The translations under genes were made by a program, and so were the position numbers. Below, piece by piece: positions 28,550 to 37,042 of a DNA stretch of 64,000 bases (within the stretch, counting starts at the first letter, position 1; each line of letters begins with the position of its first letter). Source of the stretch: Polynucleobacter sp. es-MAR-4 (GTDB taxonomy: Bacteria; Pseudomonadota; Gammaproteobacteria; Burkholderiales; Burkholderiaceae); the NCBI RefSeq assembly GCF_018882055.1, contig NZ_JACVPF010000002.1, positions 372,001 through 436,000 on the forward strand. Direction: 5' to 3'. A model generated the notes under the pieces. It had not been told where the DNA came from. It saw nothing but the letters and a program-made list of their open reading frames with translations, and searched no databases.

Positions 28550-28871
28550 ATTGCTGACGCCAATTTAAGCGCGTAGCTATATTTGTTTTTTCATTTAAAT
28601 GCACCAGAATTTCTATCTTAGGATGCTCCATTGTCGAGATCAACCAAAGCTGCTTTCCCACTGACTGAATGTGGCAAGAGTGACTCTCTAGTCTGGCGAT
28701 ATGGGTGAGGTGGCTCTCGCATTCATGCAACATTTTCTCCGCAGCAATAAATCGTTTGCCAGCATCAACAGCAGTAATCACACTTATTACCTCTAGCGCA
28801 GTCATACGCTCCAAGCAGACAATCAAGGAAGATAACAAGGTCAATAGTGATAAAACCCAAGCAATAATCAC
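28542..28871 (-). CDS. Small PilX-like membrane-anchored protein of the pseudopilin operon
   Basis: 109 residues, GTG start overlapping the preceding stop by 4 bp. Residues 1-20 form a hydrophobic helix followed by a soluble part with Cys50 and Cys66, which could make a disulfide. It has no prepilin cleavage motif. Its slot between PilW-like and FimT-like genes suggests a PilX-type component, and the start with EKMLHECESHL resembles PilX after its helix, but similarity is too weak to be sure. Confidence 0.6.
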   Translation of the reverse strand: MIIAWVLSLLTLLSSLIVCLERMTALEVISVITAVDAGKRFIAAEKMLHECESHLTHIARLESHSCHIQSVGKQLWLISTMEHPKIEILVHLNEKTNIATRLNWRQQFE

Positions 28872-29485
28872 AATAGATTGCGCGCAGCAAAAGTGCGCTC
28901 GAAAGTCTGGTGAATCAAGGCACCATCAGTCATCTCCAGCCTTACCTTGAATGCTCGACCACCCACCTCTTCAATGCCAAGACGATGGACGCCATTCATG
29001 AGGGTGGTATTTTGCAAACGGCCCTGTCGATCAAGTGATTGGCAAATCAAAGAGCCACCATTGACTCGCTGACCTTTGGTGGCCGATGCTTGCCTATCAA
29101 CCAAAAATCCCTGAACTGCTAAATTCTTTTTTGTTCGGTCTGCCGTTAGTACATTACCAATGCAATCCAAATCAGTGCCTTCAGATAATTGATGTTTTAC
29201 CGTCAATGCATCTGATTCTCTAAACCCAATACGCTTTTGAATTTGAAAAAACTCAGCATGAGATGATTTCTTTTTCTCGCCCTGCAAAAAGGTAGATCGA
29301 TTCCGATAGCCAGCCATCCGAATCGATCTGCCGATTAATTCCAAAGCCCGATCTGCATCTTGAGCGAGTGCTTGGGTTTTCTCATAGGCAATTTGCCTTG
29401 CGATGAACTCCCCACTATTTCTAATTAATGGGGCGAGTAATGTGATTGAGATCGCGATTGCGACGAGACACTCGAGCAGATTCAT
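28868..29485 (-). CDS. PilW-like pseudopilin without a leader peptide
   Basis: 205 residues. The chain starts [21 protein letters not shown]: hydrophobic helix with Glu at position 5, exactly as in a mature type IV pilin, but with no leader before it. An in-frame TAA directly precedes the ATG, so no longer form exists in this frame. The rest (DRALELIGRSIRMAGYRNR, and a later Cys pair in DCIGN and LICQS) is PilW-like. It overlaps the PilV-like gene by 65 bp. Either it is inserted without processing, or a frameshift has separated it from its leader. Confidence 0.65.
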   Translation of the reverse strand: MNLLECLVAIAISITLLAPLIRNSGEFIARQIAYEKTQALAQDADRALELIGRSIRMAGYRNRSTFLQGEKKKSSHAEFFQIQKRIGFRESDALTVKHQLSEGTDLDCIGNVLTADRTKKNLAVQGFLVDRQASATKGQRVNGGSLICQSLDRQGRLQNTTLMNGVHRLGIEEVGGRAFKVRLEMTDGALIHQTFERTFAARNLL

Positions 29486-29720
29486 TTATGGGTGGATGAG
29501 ATTGTTGAAGCGCAGATTGATGCAATTCATGTTGATCTAGCTCTCGATATATTTGTAGACGTTTGTTTTGCTCCAGACCCAAACGCAACACTAGGGTCTG
29601 ATAGGCATTTCCCAAGCCAATCCAGGTGATTGCTACCAGGCTCATCGCGACCAATACCTCCATCAAGATGAAGCCATTCTTTTTATAAGTTGGGGTAGGA
29701 ATAACTTGGGAGAAATACAT
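29421..29720 (-). CDS. PilV-like type IV pilus minor pseudopilin
   Basis: 99 residues from the ATG at 29720; the frame is open further upstream but this start places the leader correctly. A 16-residue leader ends KKNG, followed by [22 protein letters not shown]: prepilin site Gly/Phe with Glu at +5. The soluble part is short for PilV (usually 130-190) and is very polar ([17 protein letters not shown]), so the 3' end may be degraded or have been overrun by the next gene, with which it overlaps by 65 bp. First gene of the pseudopilin operon, divergent from ribB. Confidence 0.65.
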   Translation of the reverse strand: MYFSQVIPTPTYKKNGFILMEVLVAMSLVAITWIGLGNAYQTLVLRLGLEQNKRLQIYRELDQHELHQSALQQSHPPINESARVSRRNRDLNHITRPIN

Positions 29721-29875
29721 ATCTAGGCCGTCCTTCTGGAGCGCCCTCCATTTTCCAGAGAGAATGTTGCCGAAAACATGCCTTAGATAGATCTTCACCG
29801 TCAGAAATGGTAGATATTGAGCCTAAGCCTGGGTAAGCACCCCCAAAACGCCTCCTCAGCTTAAAATAGAGGGCT

Positions 29876-31012
29876 ATGCAAAATACCCTCGCCCCTACAG
29901 AAGAAATCGTTGCTGAGCTCAAAGCCGGCAGGATGGTTATCTTGGTTGATGAAGAAGATCGTGAGAATGAAGGCGACTTGGTACTGGCTGCCGACCATGT
30001 CACAGCAGAAGCCGTCAACTTCATGGCGAAGCATGGTCGTGGACTTATTTGCCTTACGTTGACACGTGAGCGCTGCCAACAGCTCAATCTCCCTTTAATG
30101 GTGAGAGATAACGGCACCTCCATGGGCACCAATTTCACAGTCTCCATCGAGGCAGCTAGCGGGGTCACTACTGGCATCTCAGCTGCAGATCGTGCTCACA
30201 CTATTAAAACGGCAGTTGCTTCGCATGCAAAACCGAATGATCTTGTTCAGCCTGGGCATATCTTTCCGTTAATGGCGCAACCTGGCGGCGTCTTAATTCG
30301 CTCCGGTCATACAGAAGCTGGCTGTGATTTAGCGGCAATGGCTGGTTGCTCGCCTACTGCTGTGATTTGCGAAATCATGAAAGATGATGGCAGCATGGCA
30401 CGCTTGCCAGATCTACTGGAATTTGCCAAAGAACATCAATTAAAAATTGGTAGCATTGCCGATCTCATCAAATATCGCAGCCAACATGAGAGCATTGTGG
30501 TGCGCGAAGGTACCCGTGAGTTCAATACTCCCTGGGGGAAATTCCAAGGCGTGATTTATCGCGACACACCAAGCTCCTGCATCCATCTTGCCTTGATTCA
30601 TGGTGAGCCCTCTGAGACTCAAGAAACACTCGTGCGAGTTCATGAGCCAGTCACCGTCTTAGATTTTTTAGATGCGAATGTCAGTACCCACTCATGGCCT
30701 CTTGCTCAGGCGCTGAAAAAACTGGCTGAGGCTCCTACAGGTGTTGCAGTCCTTCTCAATGCCTCAGGTATCGCAGCACCAAACGATGCAGACTGGCTTG
30801 CACAGTTCCATAAACTCAATGGAACTCAAACTGAAGAAGCGGTCAAACCATTAGCCCGTAAAACAGATTTTCGAAGCTATGGCATAGGCGCACAAATCTT
30901 GAAAGATCTTGGTGTTGGAAAAATGCGTTTGCTTGCCAACCCAAGTCCCGTGCCGAATCTATCGGGCTACAAGCTTGAAGTCACCGGCTACACACCATTT
31001 GAACCAAAATAA
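29876..31012 (+). CDS. ribB: 3,4-dihydroxy-2-butanone-4-phosphate synthase with degenerate GTP cyclohydrolase II-like domain
   Basis: 378 residues. Residues 1-205 are an intact DHBP synthase: [15 protein letters not shown] near 23-37, [13 protein letters not shown] near 82 and GHIFPL with [12 protein letters not shown] near 125-147; it makes the four-carbon unit of riboflavin from ribulose-5-phosphate. The C-terminal half aligns in position with RibA but has lost the zinc-binding Cys cluster (the expected CxxxxGSxRCxC region reads [19 protein letters not shown]). So GTP cyclohydrolase II activity is unlikely; this is the RibBX-like form known from some Betaproteobacteria. ribH and nusB follow. 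Confidence 0.92.
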   Translation: MQNTLAPTEEIVAELKAGRMVILVDEEDRENEGDLVLAADHVTAEAVNFMAKHGRGLICLTLTRERCQQLNLPLMVRDNGTSMGTNFTVSIEAASGVTTGISAADRAHTIKTAVASHAKPNDLVQPGHIFPLMAQPGGVLIRSGHTEAGCDLAAMAGCSPTAVICEIMKDDGSMARLPDLLEFAKEHQLKIGSIADLIKYRSQHESIVVREGTREFNTPWGKFQGVIYRDTPSSCIHLALIHGEPSETQETLVRVHEPVTVLDFLDANVSTHSWPLAQALKKLAEAPTGVAVLLNASGIAAPNDADWLAQFHKLNGTQTEEAVKPLARKTDFRSYGIGAQILKDLGVGKMRLLANPSPVPNLSGYKLEVTGYTPFEPK

Positions 31013-31031
31013 TTCGCATCCAAAGATCATC

Positions 31032-31547
31032 ATGAACACATCAAATAATGAACAAGCCGTTGGCGTATTAGCAGCTGATTTAAACGGGCAAGATCTCCGC
31101 GTTGGTATTGTGCAAGCCCGCTTTAATGAAGAGCATTGTGTTGCGCTGACTACCGCCTGCATTGAAGAATTAATCAAACTGGGCGTATCCCAATCTGACA
31201 TCAAGTTAGTGACTGTGCCAGGCGCATTAGAGATTCCCTTTGCACTTCAAAAGCTAGTGGAGACTGGTGAATTTGATGGTCTAGTAGCGCTGGGAGCGGT
31301 GATTCGTGGTGAAACATATCACTTTGAACTTGTCTCCAATGAATCTGCCGCTGGTATCACCCGCATCTCTATTGATTCCGGTCTACCAATTGCTAATGGT
31401 GTACTTACTTGTGAGACAGACGAACAAGCCGCAGTGCGCGTTCAAGTCAAAGGTGCCGACTGCGCTAAAGCTGTAGTTGAAATGGCCAATCTTGCGCTAG
31501 CACTGACTCCCGATATTGATTTTGAGATCAATTCGCCACAAGAGTAA
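31032..31547 (+). CDS. ribH: 6,7-dimethyl-8-ribityllumazine synthase
   Basis: 171 residues from the ATG at 31032; the longer frame overlapping ribB is not needed. Joins the DHBP product of RibB to the RibD-derived pyrimidine. Motifs: [12 protein letters not shown] near 24-35, [16 protein letters not shown] near 60, [19 protein letters not shown] near 87-105. The first 20 residues are a variable extension. 19 bp after ribB, followed by nusB, the usual order. Confidence 0.95.
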   Translation: MNTSNNEQAVGVLAADLNGQDLRVGIVQARFNEEHCVALTTACIEELIKLGVSQSDIKLVTVPGALEIPFALQKLVETGEFDGLVALGAVIRGETYHFELVSNESAAGITRISIDSGLPIANGVLTCETDEQAAVRVQVKGADCAKAVVEMANLALALTPDIDFEINSPQE

Positions 31548-31564
31548 TTCTTTCGATAAAGCAC

Positions 31565-32083
31565 ATGACTAAAAATACTCCGACCTCACCAGCTGCTGCA
31601 AACATAGCTGCTAACAGCCCCACCAGTAGCGCACCTAAACGCTCGTTGACGCCACGTCGTCGCGCCCGTGAATACGCACTGCAAGGCGTTTACCAAAGTC
31701 TCGTGATGCGTCGTGCAGGTAGCCTACCTAATGCAGCAGCAATTGCGAAACAACTGGCTGAGGATCCTGGCTTTCGTCGTTGCCAGCTGGATTTGTTTCA
31801 AGGGATCTTTACAGGCGTCCTCGAGCACACTGATGAGTTAGAAGGCCTCATCACTCCAGCCCTTGATCGCCCGATCAATGAACTCTCCCCAGTAGAGCAT
31901 GCGGCCCTACTCATTGGTACCTATGAACTAGCAATGGATTTAGCAGTGCCATACAAAGTGGCCATCAATGAAGCGGTAGAGCTAGCCAAGACATTTGGTG
32001 GTACCGATGGGCACAAGTACGTCAACGGCGTACTGGATCTATTGGCTCAAAAATTACGTGCTACGGAAATTCAGGCGGGTTAA
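31565..32083 (+). CDS. nusB: Transcription antitermination factor NusB
   Basis: 172 residues, with a Ser/Ala/Asn-rich N-terminal tail (about 1-28) before the NusB fold. RRRAREYALQGVYQSL near 32-47 and the C-terminal AINEAVELAKTFGGTDGHKYVNGVLDLLA are diagnostic. Binds boxA RNA with S10 in rRNA antitermination. 17 bp after ribH; a strong terminator follows. Confidence 0.95.
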   Translation: MTKNTPTSPAAANIAANSPTSSAPKRSLTPRRRAREYALQGVYQSLVMRRAGSLPNAAAIAKQLAEDPGFRRCQLDLFQGIFTGVLEHTDELEGLITPALDRPINELSPVEHAALLIGTYELAMDLAVPYKVAINEAVELAKTFGGTDGHKYVNGVLDLLAQKLRATEIQAG

Positions 32084-32129
32084 GGAAACTACCTAAAGCC
32101 TAGGACTGGGCGAAGCCCTTAAATCCTCT

Positions 32130-32162
32130 AACCCCTGTACTCATTGAGTCAGGGGTTTTTAT
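32130..32162 (+). terminator. Rho-independent terminator of the ribB-ribH-nusB operon
   Basis: AACCCCTG (32130-32137) and CAGGGGTT (32150-32157) pair perfectly, with inner ACTCA/TGAGT pairing in the loop, followed by a T tract. Lies about 47 bp after the nusB stop. Confidence 0.9.
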
Positions 32163-32273
32163 TTCCCTAAAAATACCCGCTTCCACGACAAGATGCCCTA
32201 GAAGGATAAAATCAATTTACTAATACAGTGAACCTTGAGCTGTAATGAAAACATTGATGTTGGAGACCGCCCC

Positions 32274-33752
32274 ATGCAAAAAGTAGATATTCGCAAATTA
32301 TTAAAAGACCCCAGCCTATTTAAGGAAGCGGCCTTTATTAATGGGCAATGGATCAAGGCGAGTTCCGGAACATCTTTTGATGTTACAAACCCCGCAACGG
32401 GCGAACTGATTGCGCAAGTGAGCAATCTTGAACCCAAAGATGCTGAGCTCGCTATTCAAGCTGCTGAGAATGCATTTCCGGGATGGAAAAGTAAAACTGG
32501 TAAAGAGCGCGCCAATATCATGCGTACGTGGTTTGATTTAATCATTGCCAATACACAAGATCTCGCCACCCTGATGACACTTGAGCAAGGGAAGCCACTC
32601 GTCGAAGCTAGCGGTGAAGTCGCATACGGCGCCTCTTTTGTTGAATGGTTTGCGGAAGAGGCAAAGCGAGTGGCGGGATCTCTACCCAGCACCACCTGGA
32701 GCGATAAACGCATGATTGTGATGAAGCAGCCGATTGGGGTGTGTGTTGCGATTACACCTTGGAATTTCCCAATCGCCATGATTACTCGCAAGATTGCCCC
32801 TGCCATGGCAGCAGGTTGCACTATTGTGATTAAGCCTGCAGAGCTAACACCCTTATCCGCGCTGGCCTTGGCTGAACTGGCACAGCGTGCCGGCGTTCCA
32901 GATGGTGTCATCAACATTCTGACGGCTGATGCCGATCAATCGATTGCCATAGGCAAAACCCTTTGTGAATCGCCTGTTGTGCGCCACCTATCATTTACCG
33001 GATCGACTGAAGTGGGTCGAATCTTAATGGCGCAGTGTGCACCGACCGTCAAAAAATTAGCCCTTGAACTTGGTGGTCACGCTCCCTTCATCGTATTTGA
33101 GGATGCGGATATTGATGCGGCAGTCTCTGGTGCCATGGCCTCTAAATATCGCAATTCAGGACAAACCTGTGTGTGTGCCAACCGCTTCTATGTGCACAAA
33201 AATGTACAAAATGAGTTTGTAGAAAAATTTGCCAAGGCTATCAAAGTAATCAAACCGGGCAATGGCATGGAAGTAGGAGTTACCCAAGGACCACTGATTG
33301 AGCAGGCCGCTCTAGAGAAGGTCGAAAGGCATGTAGCTGATGCTATCAGCAAGGGCGCAAAGCTCATTGCTGGTGGCAAGCCATCTCCTTTAGGCGGCAC
33401 CTTCTACGAGCCTACTATTTTGTCGAATGTCACCAGTGACATGCTTATTACCTATGAAGAAACTTTTGGCCCAGTTGCCCCTATTATTCCATTTGATAGC
33501 GATGAAGAAGCTATTCGACTGGCAAATAATAGCCAGTTTGGCCTAGCCTCATATTTCTATAGCAGAGATATCGGACGAATCTGGAAAGCAGCTGAAGCGC
33601 TCGAGTACGGGATTGTGGGTGTGAACTCGGGAATTATTTCCAATGAAGTCGGTCCATTTGGCGGCGTCAAGCAATCCGGACTTGGACGAGAAGGTAGCGT
33701 CTATGGAATGGATGAGTACTTAGAATTGAAATATGTTTGCTTAGGCCTATAA
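32274..33752 (+). CDS. gabD: NAD(P)-dependent succinate-semialdehyde dehydrogenase
   Basis: 492 residues from the ATG at 32274, which has GGAG 9 bp before it; an upstream in-frame TTG is not preferred. Aldehyde dehydrogenase family: ITPWNFPIAMITRKIAPAMAAGC near 159, SFTGSTEVGR near 236, catalytic Glu in LELGGHAP and catalytic Cys in NSGQTCVCANR near 288-298. GabD-type features include FGPFGGVKQSGLGREGS-like VGPFGGVKQSG near the end. It oxidises succinate semialdehyde to succinate; related aldehydes are possible. Own promoter, flanked by terminators. Confidence 0.88.
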   Translation: MQKVDIRKLLKDPSLFKEAAFINGQWIKASSGTSFDVTNPATGELIAQVSNLEPKDAELAIQAAENAFPGWKSKTGKERANIMRTWFDLIIANTQDLATLMTLEQGKPLVEASGEVAYGASFVEWFAEEAKRVAGSLPSTTWSDKRMIVMKQPIGVCVAITPWNFPIAMITRKIAPAMAAGCTIVIKPAELTPLSALALAELAQRAGVPDGVINILTADADQSIAIGKTLCESPVVRHLSFTGSTEVGRILMAQCAPTVKKLALELGGHAPFIVFEDADIDAAVSGAMASKYRNSGQTCVCANRFYVHKNVQNEFVEKFAKAIKVIKPGNGMEVGVTQGPLIEQAALEKVERHVADAISKGAKLIAGGKPSPLGGTFYEPTILSNVTSDMLITYEETFGPVAPIIPFDSDEEAIRLANNSQFGLASYFYSRDIGRIWKAAEALEYGIVGVNSGIISNEVGPFGGVKQSGLGREGSVYGMDEYLELKYVCLGL

Positions 33753-33770
33753 AACAGGATCAAAAGAATA

Positions 33771-33803
33771 AATAAAGCCGCTCAATAGCGGCTTTATTTT
33801 TAA
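33771..33803. terminator. Bidirectional rho-independent terminator between gabD and trmB
   Basis: AATAAAGCCGCT (33771-33782) and AGCGGCTTTATT (33787-33798) form a perfect 12-bp stem with a 4-base loop and T/A tracts on both sides. It can serve gabD on the plus strand and trmB on the minus strand. Confidence 0.92.
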
Positions 33804-33826
33804 TTGAAGCTCACCTAGATACCGCC

Positions 33827-34642
33827 TTATTTTTTCTTGTAAACCAAATCCCACACTCCGTGCCCCAACTTCAGGCCACGGTTTTCAAACTTAGTAATCG
33901 GTCGATAATCTGGTCTCTCAACGTATCCCACTTGCTTGGAGTTCAACTGATCCAGAGTGGGTTTAAATTCTTTACTAGAGTCGCCCTCTTTTGCCGCATC
34001 ATCAGCACTAAAGGTTTCTATTTGTATATGCTCTGCGGAAGCGCTCAACAATGTTGATTCACTGTTTAAGACTAATAACATTTGCTCAGCATAGTTATGC
34101 CAGTCTGTAGCAAGATGCAGATAGGCTCCTGGCTTTAAGCGCGAGATTAGTAGCTTTACAAATTCGGCCTGAATCAGTCTGCGCTTATGGTGACGCTTCT
34201 TGTGCCAAGGATCTGCAAAATAAATATGAATTCCATCTAGCGAGTTGGGCGCAATCATTTTTTCAAGCACCTCAACTGCGTCATGTCGAATCAGCCTCAG
34301 GTTGGTAAGGCTATTTTCACCAATCAACTTAAGAAGAGCGCCGACTCCGGGGGGGTGTACCTCGATTGCTAGAAAATCATCTTCGGTTCTTAGGGCTGCA
34401 ATTTTGGCGGTAGTCTCGCCCATTCCAAAGCCAATCTCTAAGATCTTGGGATTTTTAGATCCGCCAAAAGCGGAATCTAAGTTCAAAGTTTTTTCTTCGA
34501 ATGGAATTAAAAACTGGGGGCCCAATTCGTCAATTGCACGCTGTTGCCCAGCAGTTGTTCTACCCGCCCTTAAAACGAAAGAGCGAATTCGATCAAATCG
34601 CTTATCTAAATTGTTCGAATGCTCTACCGTCAACTTAAGCAA
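33827..34642 (-). CDS. trmB: tRNA (guanine-N7-)-methyltransferase
   Basis: 271 residues from a TTG that overlaps the uxs stop by 8 bp; no upstream ATG is available. SAM-binding [14 protein letters not shown] near 70-84, [12 protein letters not shown] near 95, and the TrmB signature [15 protein letters not shown] near 148-162. Methylates G46 in the variable loop of tRNAs. A Ser/Asp-rich insert (about 205-235, [13 protein letters not shown]) is unusual. Translationally coupled to uxs. Confidence 0.92.
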   Translation of the reverse strand: MLKLTVEHSNNLDKRFDRIRSFVLRAGRTTAGQQRAIDELGPQFLIPFEEKTLNLDSAFGGSKNPKILEIGFGMGETTAKIAALRTEDDFLAIEVHPPGVGALLKLIGENSLTNLRLIRHDAVEVLEKMIAPNSLDGIHIYFADPWHKKRHHKRRLIQAEFVKLLISRLKPGAYLHLATDWHNYAEQMLLVLNSESTLLSASAEHIQIETFSADDAAKEGDSSKEFKPTLDQLNSKQVGYVERPDYRPITKFENRGLKLGHGVWDLVYKKK

Positions 34643-35570
34643 CTACCTTCTTAAAGTAAGCAATCGTCTCTTTCAGGCCATCTTCCAAATTCACCTTAGG
34701 TTGCCAACCAAGCTTAGCCTTAGCTAAATCGATATTCGGTTGACGCTGCTTAGGATCATCAGAAGGCAATGGTTGATGAATGATCTTGGACTTGCTACCA
34801 GATAGCTTCAGAATGGTCTCAGCCAACTGCAGCATTGTGAACTCACCTGGATTGCCAATATTGACTGGGCCAGTAAACCCTTGCTCAGAGTTCATCATTT
34901 TGACCATGGCATCAATTAAGTCATCAACATAGCAAAAGCTGCGAGTTTGCTGACCATCACCATAAATGGTGATGTCTTTACCTTGTAAAGCCTGAACAAT
35001 GAAGTTGCTCACCACTCGCCCATCATTGGGGTGCATGCGGGGACCGTAGGTATTAAAGATGCGCACGACTTTGATATCGAGGTTGTGCTGGCGGTTGTAA
35101 TCAAAAAAGAGGGTTTCTGCACAGCGCTTACCCTCGTCATAGCAAGAACGTATACCAATCGGATTAACTTTGCCCCAATAGGCTTCTGGCTGAGGATGCA
35201 CTTCAGGGTCACCGTAGACCTCGCTAGTGGAGGCCTGCAAAATTCTAGCTCTGGTTCTCTTGGCTAGGCCGAGCATATTAATTGCCCCATGCACACTCGT
35301 CTTAGTTGTTTGCACAGGATCGTATTGGTAATGCACAGGTGAGGCTGGGCAGGCTAAGTTATAAATCTGGTTGGTTTCTACATAGAGTGGGAATGTCACA
35401 TCGTGACGCATCAACTCTAATTTGGGATTAGCCAAAAGATGTTCTAGATTGGCTTTAGAGCCTGTGAAGTAGTTATCCACTACCAAGACATCATTACCTT
35501 CTTTAAGCAACTTTTCAGTCAGGTGGGAACCTAAAAAACCTGCGCCACCAGTGATGAGGATTTTGTTCAT
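34635..35570 (-). CDS. uxs: UDP-glucuronate decarboxylase (UDP-xylose synthase)
   Basis: 311 residues. Extended [15 protein letters not shown] near 5-16, [36 protein letters not shown] (substrate-recognition segment, about 69-104), catalytic STSEVYGDP near 113 and Tyr-x3-Lys in SCYDEGKR near 142-149, and a [13 protein letters not shown] NDGRVVSNF motif. Makes UDP-D-xylose from UDP-glucuronate for surface glycans. Not next to glycosyltransferase genes, but with uppP it forms a short envelope-related stretch. Confidence 0.92.
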   Translation of the reverse strand: MNKILITGGAGFLGSHLTEKLLKEGNDVLVVDNYFTGSKANLEHLLANPKLELMRHDVTFPLYVETNQIYNLACPASPVHYQYDPVQTTKTSVHGAINMLGLAKRTRARILQASTSEVYGDPEVHPQPEAYWGKVNPIGIRSCYDEGKRCAETLFFDYNRQHNLDIKVVRIFNTYGPRMHPNDGRVVSNFIVQALQGKDITIYGDGQQTRSFCYVDDLIDAMVKMMNSEQGFTGPVNIGNPGEFTMLQLAETILKLSGSKSKIIHQPLPSDDPKQRQPNIDLAKAKLGWQPKVNLEDGLKETIAYFKKVVA

Positions 35571-35592
35571 ATCTATATTTTATTAAAGTAAG

Positions 35593-36051
35593 TTACTTCG
35601 GAAAAGGTGTATTCCAGCCAGCTGATCGGTAAGCATAAACCACCTCGCTCAATACGATAGATAGCGAAGTCATAAATGAGATCAATCCAAGTACAAAAGT
35701 CCAAATGACATAAGTGGCTTGTAGTGATCGTACGGCGCCAGCCTGAAAGAAAAATAGTTCTAAGACGGTTAAAGATATAAAAACACCACTCAACACATCA
35801 AAGAAAATTGCTGCGGTACATAAGCGACCACGGGTCTTTGCCTCATCAGCTTCTTTTTTCATGTGACTCAAAATAGCTTGATCTTTTATGTCTCCAGTTT
35901 GGATCTGATGCTGAATCGAACGCATACGATCAACTGACCTGGCTAGGCGCGCTGATATTGCATTGATGAGTGTTGCAACTGCCGTCAATAAAAACACTGG
36001 GGCAAGTGCCAGCTGAATATTATTGGTAATTGCGTCTATTGATACGTCCAT
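35593..36051 (-). CDS. DUF2721 family membrane protein
   Basis: 152 residues. An N-terminal helix (about 13-32, LAPVFLLTAVATLINAISARL), a charged middle part with SVDRMRSIQHQI, then two helices (about 83-103 and 113-135). This layout is DUF2721. Function unknown in general; probably an inner-membrane protein. 22 bp downstream of nothing obvious and 40 bp after uppP on the same strand. Confidence 0.82.
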   Translation of the reverse strand: MDVSIDAITNNIQLALAPVFLLTAVATLINAISARLARSVDRMRSIQHQIQTGDIKDQAILSHMKKEADEAKTRGRLCTAAIFFDVLSGVFISLTVLELFFFQAGAVRSLQATYVIWTFVLGLISFMTSLSIVLSEVVYAYRSAGWNTPFPK

Positions 36052-36091
36052 CAGAAATCCAGTCGATCTTTATTTATATTCGTGAGAGGTC

Positions 36092-36937
36092 TCAATGAGA
36101 CCAGGCAACTAAACCACTATAAGCGCTTAACAATACCAGTGCACCAAAGATAATGCGATACCAGGCAAAGGGGATGAAGTTGTGGCCAGCGACGTAATGA
36201 ATCAACCAGCGGACACAAATAAATGCCGAAATAAATGCCGAAATAAATCCGACCCCAATCGCCCAAGTAAAGTCCCCAGACAACGAAACCGGATTCTTCC
36301 AAAGCTTCAGTAATTCATAAGCAGTAGCACCGCCAATTACAGGGATTGCTAAAAAGAAAGAAAACTCTGTAGCTACTGCGCGTGGGAGACCAAAGAGCAT
36401 ACCTCCAATAATGGTGGCCCCAGAACGTGAAGTTCCTGGGATTAAAGCTGCGCACTGCGCAATACCTACCTTTAAGGCATCCATCGCCGTGAGGTCATCA
36501 ACCGACTGAATATATTGCTTTTTAGCTATTACATTTTTTTGCTTGTGCTCTGCCCAGAAAATAATAAGCGCACCTACAATAAAAGCGCTAGCAACAGGAA
36601 TGGGGGCAAATAGGACTGCTTTAATATGCTTACCAAAGATAAATGCCAGGCCCATCGCAGGAATAGAGGCAATAAATAAGTTGATGACAAATCGACGTGA
36701 GATGGCGCTGGTCTTGATAGTAGAAGCCACCTTCCAAAGCTTTTCCCGAAATTCCCAGCAAACTGCCAAAATGGCCCCAAACTGAATAATCACTTCAAAG
36801 GCTTTGCCCCGCTCGTCATTAAAGTCGAGCAAGTCACCCACTAAAATCAAGTGTCCAGTACTAGAGATTGGCAAAAACTCCGTTAAGCCCTCTACCACTC
36901 CAAGTATTAAGGCTTTGCCCAGCAAAATTAGATCCAT
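36092..36937 (-). CDS. uppP: Undecaprenyl-diphosphatase
   Basis: 281 residues, about eight membrane segments. Catalytic motifs [17 protein letters not shown] near 16-32 and [33 protein letters not shown] near 166-198. Recycles undecaprenyl pyrophosphate to the monophosphate carrier needed for peptidoglycan and O-antigen, and can give bacitracin tolerance. A short 12-bp DNA repeat near 36218-36245 encodes FISAFISAF within the normal length of the helix. Confidence 0.95.
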   Translation of the reverse strand: MDLILLGKALILGVVEGLTEFLPISSTGHLILVGDLLDFNDERGKAFEVIIQFGAILAVCWEFREKLWKVASTIKTSAISRRFVINLFIASIPAMGLAFIFGKHIKAVLFAPIPVASAFIVGALIIFWAEHKQKNVIAKKQYIQSVDDLTAMDALKVGIAQCAALIPGTSRSGATIIGGMLFGLPRAVATEFSFFLAIPVIGGATAYELLKLWKNPVSLSGDFTWAIGVGFISAFISAFICVRWLIHYVAGHNFIPFAWYRIIFGALVLLSAYSGLVAWSH

Positions 36938-37042
36938 AGCCGTAATTTTATAGATAGATCGAGGCTGGGCGAGGATTTGGCAAAATAAGGGTCAATTAAG
37001 GCTTTTTACCCAAATAAGCCTTAAACTTCATGGCACATAAAA

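Noticed and set aside
29683..30177. 164-residue minus-strand reading frame over the 5' end of ribB
   Set aside because: Antisense shadow of the conserved DHBP synthase domain; Ser/Arg-rich composition typical of a shadow frame.
36216..36246. Tandem 12-bp repeat (AATAAATGCCGA) inside uppP
   Set aside because: It encodes FISAFISAF within a helix of normal length; no extra residues versus the family, so it is coincidental codon repetition.
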